This document shows positions 62,053 through 64,000 of a stretch of DNA of 64,000 nucleotides, in pieces. A program made the position numbers and the translations under genes. The DNA is from Chitinibacter sp. GC72 (GTDB lineage: Bacteria; Pseudomonadota; Gammaproteobacteria; Burkholderiales; Chitinibacteraceae): the NCBI RefSeq assembly GCF_009760905.1, contig NZ_VIRW01000003.1, forward strand, positions 234,333-298,332. Direction: 5' to 3'. The notes under the pieces are model-generated. The model made no database searches. It saw only the letters and a list, made by a program, of their open reading frames with translations, and was not told the DNA's origin. Each line of letters opens with the position of its first letter. Position 1 is the first letter of the stretch.

Positions 62053-62640
62053 TTAGCGGTATTTACGCATCAGGCCAACAACCACACCATAAATCTCCAA
62101 ACTCTCGGATGGTCGGATAATCGAGAACTCAGGATTATGCGGAATCAGGTAGTAACCCTGCTTGTCCCGGCCCAGCTCCTTGAGCGTATATTCACCATCA
62201 ACCATGGCCACCACCAGATCCCCCACATGAGCGGCATGGCGCTTTTCGATGACCGCCAGATCGCCATCATAAATGCCTGCATCCAGCATCGAGTCGCCCC
62301 GAACCTTGATGATGATCGAGGTAGAAGGGCGCGGCATCAGGTATTCGTCCAGCGAAATTGACTCGCTCATCGCGTCGTTGGCCGCCGCCGGCAAGCCGGC
62401 TGGCACATTAAAGTCGGCCAGTTCGCGCTCAAAAAACCGTTTGGTCGGCACCAATCGCTTGTCTGGCGTCATTTCAATATACCCGGCCAGGGTAAGGCGC
62501 TTGACTAGCGCAGAAACCGCCGATTTGGACGCCATACCCAGCAGCTCGCCAATGGCTGCATAGGATGGAATGCTGCGGTAGTCGCTGTAATAGTCTTGCA
62601 GCTTGCCCAGATATTCATGATCCCGGTTCGGATTGGCCAT
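62053..62640 (-). CDS. lexA: LexA repressor, short atypical form
   Basis: The 195-residue repressor-protease has an N-terminal winged helix ([31 protein letters not shown]), a self-cleavage Ala-Gly in NVPAGLP, and a C-terminal S24 peptidase domain with the serine in [14 protein letters not shown] and the lysine in GEYTLKELG. It controls the SOS response. Two GAAC-N4-GTTC boxes lie 16 and 40 bp upstream of the start, so it should repress itself. The N-terminal domain differs from E. coli LexA, in agreement with a different operator. Confidence 0.9.
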   Translation of the reverse strand: MANPNRDHEYLGKLQDYYSDYRSIPSYAAIGELLGMASKSAVSALVKRLTLAGYIEMTPDKRLVPTKRFFERELADFNVPAGLPAAANDAMSESISLDEYLMPRPSTSIIIKVRGDSMLDAGIYDGDLAVIEKRHAAHVGDLVVAMVDGEYTLKELGRDKQGYYLIPHNPEFSIIRPSESLEIYGVVVGLMRKYR

Positions 62641-62655
62641 ACGCCACCTCTAGAT

Positions 62656-62691
62656 GAACATTCGTTCTGTTAGCGTATTGAACGTTCGTTC
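62656..62691. promoter_or_regulatory. Two LexA operators of the GAAC-N4-GTTC type
   Basis: GAACATTCGTTC (62656-62667) and GAACGTTCGTTC (62680-62691) have centres 24 bp apart, upstream of lexA and between it and the divergent dusC. The arrangement matches autoregulation, but the motif is of the Bacillus-like type rather than CTGT-N8-ACAG. Confidence 0.75.
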
Positions 62692-62796
62692 CCTTGTCAA
62701 GCGACCGAGCAGCTTACCCCCCCCTCACGCAAGCTGCGCCCGATTCATCGTCGGCTCTGTTAAAATGCGGCTTTGAACTGGACAGGCGGTAGCAGG

Positions 62797-63735
62797 GTGA
62801 GGATTTTATTAGCTCCGATGGAAGGCTTGCTCGACTGCGTGCTGCGCGACGTTATCACCCGGGCGGGCGGCATTGATTTGTGTGTCACCGAGTTTATTCG
62901 TGTCACCCATACCTTATTGCCCAACCGCACTTTCGAGCGCATTGCGCCAGAAATCCTGAGCGAAAGCAAAACGGCCACTGGCGTACCAGTGCGCGTACAA
63001 CTGCTGGGTTCTGACCCAATCTGCCTAGCTGAAAATGCTGCGCGTCTAGCCACATTTAATCCGCATGGCATTGACCTGAATTTTGGCTGCCCGGCCAAAA
63101 CAGTCAACCGCCACCGTGGCGGGGCGGTGCTACTGGACGAGCCGGAGTTGATCTACCAGATTGTCAAAGCCGTACGTGATGCCACGCCAAAGCACATCCC
63201 GGTTACCGCCAAAATGCGCCTAGGCTACACCGACACCTCGCCTGCCATTGCCTGCGCGCAGGCGATTGAAGCAGCTGGCGCCGCTGAATTGGTCGTTCAC
63301 GCCCGAACCAAAACAGATGGCTACAAGCCGCCAGCCTACTGGGAGTGGATCGCCAAGATCAAGGAAAACGTTAAGTTTAATGTGGTGGCCAATGGCGAGA
63401 TCTGGACCGTTGAAGAATTCCATCGCTGCCGAGAGATATCCAACTGCGACGACATCATGCTGGGGCGCGGCATTGTGGCCAATCCGGGTCTGGCGCTGGA
63501 AGCCAAAACCGGGCAAAAACTCGTATGGGAAGCAGTGATGCCGCTCTTCGTTGTTTTCTGGCAGCAAGTATTGCTGCACTGCTATCCCAAATATCAGGCC
63601 GGGCGACTCAAGCAGTGGCTCAACTATTTGCGCCGCCACTACCCCGAGGCCGAATTGCTATTTGCCCAAATCCGCACGCTCAACACCCGCGAAGAAATCG
63701 AAGCCGGGTTTCCGGCGCTGGTTCTGGGGCAATAG
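62797..63735 (+). CDS. dusC: tRNA-dihydrouridine(16) synthase
   Basis: The 312-residue flavoenzyme reduces uridine in the tRNA D-loop. It shows VRILLAPMEGLLDCVLRDVIT at the start, the catalytic cysteine in LNFGCPAKTVNRHRGG, VTAKMRLGYTDTS and VVHARTKTDGYKPPAYWEWI with FMN-binding residues, and NGEIWTVEEF. The pattern VTEFIRVTHTLLP is DusC-like. Translation probably starts at GTG 62797; a TTG at 62773 would add eight residues. It is divergent from lexA, whose operators lie in the shared region. Confidence 0.92.
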   Translation: MRILLAPMEGLLDCVLRDVITRAGGIDLCVTEFIRVTHTLLPNRTFERIAPEILSESKTATGVPVRVQLLGSDPICLAENAARLATFNPHGIDLNFGCPAKTVNRHRGGAVLLDEPELIYQIVKAVRDATPKHIPVTAKMRLGYTDTSPAIACAQAIEAAGAAELVVHARTKTDGYKPPAYWEWIAKIKENVKFNVVANGEIWTVEEFHRCREISNCDDIMLGRGIVANPGLALEAKTGQKLVWEAVMPLFVVFWQQVLLHCYPKYQAGRLKQWLNYLRRHYPEAELLFAQIRTLNTREEIEAGFPALVLGQ

Positions 63736-63764
63736 ACAATCAGACAGTAGCGGCCATGTTCAGA

Positions 63765-64000
63765 TTATGTGTTGATGAATTCCTCCCGCAAGGAATGAAA
63801 CAAGAATTGCTCGCCCGTCATCGCATCTTTGCAACGGTCGAGCAATCTGCGCCAGCCCAGGTAGTGCTCTAAATATTTGGTCGCAACGCCATGAAAACGC
63901 CTCATCCATTCCTTCAGGCGGCTGTCGTAGGCATTCACTTTTTGTACGTGCCAGCTCTGCAAACCGCCATGCCCTGAAATATTGGCCACAAAATAGCCAT
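63765..64000 (-). CDS. IS1595-family transposase, C-terminal part (runs off window)
   Basis: The frame stays open to the window end (GYFVANISGHGGLQSWHV) and contains NAYDSRLKEWMRRFHGVATKYLEHYLGWRRLL, the C-terminal signature of ISXO2-like DDE transposases of the IS1595 group. The catalytic core and both element ends lie beyond position 64000, so intactness cannot be judged. The stop lies 30 bp from the convergent dusC stop. Confidence 0.85.
   Translation of the reverse strand, partial: GYFVANISGHGGLQSWHVQKVNAYDSRLKEWMRRFHGVATKYLEHYLGWRRLLDRCKDAMTGEQFLFHSLREEFINT

Noticed and set aside
1..64000. CRISPR arrays, rRNA genes or Neisseria-type DNA uptake sequences
   Set aside because: No regularly spaced direct repeats, rRNA sequence or GCCGTCTGAA clusters were noticed by eye.

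Overview
The window is a stretch of chromosome from a Gram-negative betaproteobacterium. Gene content and order point to the Neisseriales, most likely Chitinibacteraceae or close relatives. The markers are ribF-ileS-lspA-ispH, surE-pcm-nlpD-rpoS, rpsA-ihfB-lapA-lapB-pyrF-rfaE1, dapD-dapC, AcnB-type aconitase, class I fumarase and long-form QueF. The family-level assignment is inference from gene content; no 16S gene is present. Almost all of the window is conserved core genome. Accessory material is limited to a decayed Rhs/IS patch (7.5-8.65 kb), an orphan SUKH gene beside a duplicated NUDIX fragment (46.4-47.4 kb), and an IS1595-type transposase entering from the right edge.

Layout. 0-0.7 kb: a frameshifted MASE1 sensor protein. 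1-7.4 kb: an iron or heme uptake locus, with an AraC-type regulator divergent from a TonB-dependent receptor, then a periplasmic binding protein, FecCD-type permease, ATPase and DUF2218 protein; a near-perfect Fur box lies in the divergent promoter. 7.5-8.65 kb: Rhs 3' remnant fused to an IS4-like transposase tail. 8.7-13.4 kb: pgk, hemH and a two-component system. 13.6-18 kb: rlmB, a DUF3422 gene, pgsA and an MFS transporter. 18-22.6 kb: aromatic amino acid genes (DAHP synthase, tyrA), a META/DUF4377 lipid-envelope-type protein, an aldo-keto reductase and cmk. 22.7-28.1 kb: rpsA, ihfB, lapA, lapB, pyrF and rfaE1, linking translation, nucleoid and LPS biogenesis. 28.1-36.2 kb on the minus strand: a diguanylate cyclase, ispH, lspA, ileS, ribF and an orphan flgA. 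36.2-43.2 kb: rmuC, an FAD oxidoreductase, a methyltransferase, acnB and tRNA-Gly(CCC). 43.2-54.7 kb: a solute-binding protein, prolyl oligopeptidase, SUKH protein, trhP, NUDIX hydrolase, fumarase, a putative zincin, a Rieske oxygenase and a DMT transporter. 54.7-58.2 kb: surE-pcm-nlpD-rpoS. 58.3-63.7 kb: dapD, dapC, msrA, queF, lexA and dusC.

The most unusual signal is a dispersed short palindrome with outer arms of the type GGGGTATTGC...GCAATACCCC. The arms are separated so that the whole unit is about 50-51 bp. Five good copies lie between genes (14454, 37744, 42958, 53716, 58285) and one degenerate copy at 16787. Recognisable weaker copies with the same spacing lie inside protein genes (the binding protein, the permease/ATPase junction, cmk, a methyltransferase, two in the prolyl oligopeptidase, and the NUDIX gene) without lengthening the encoded proteins. 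I do not recognise this family. Other repeats include a REPIN-like doublet of the kind known from Pseudomonas, a second REP-like doublet with GTAGGGCGTA ends, and a roughly 131-bp terminal-inverted-repeat element.

Regulatory sites supported by sequence are the Fur box at 2000-2016, two Gram-positive-style LexA boxes (GAAC-N4-GTTC) in front of lexA, a perfect FNR/Anr-type site upstream of trhP, a strong sigma-70 promoter for rpsA, and several rho-independent terminators.
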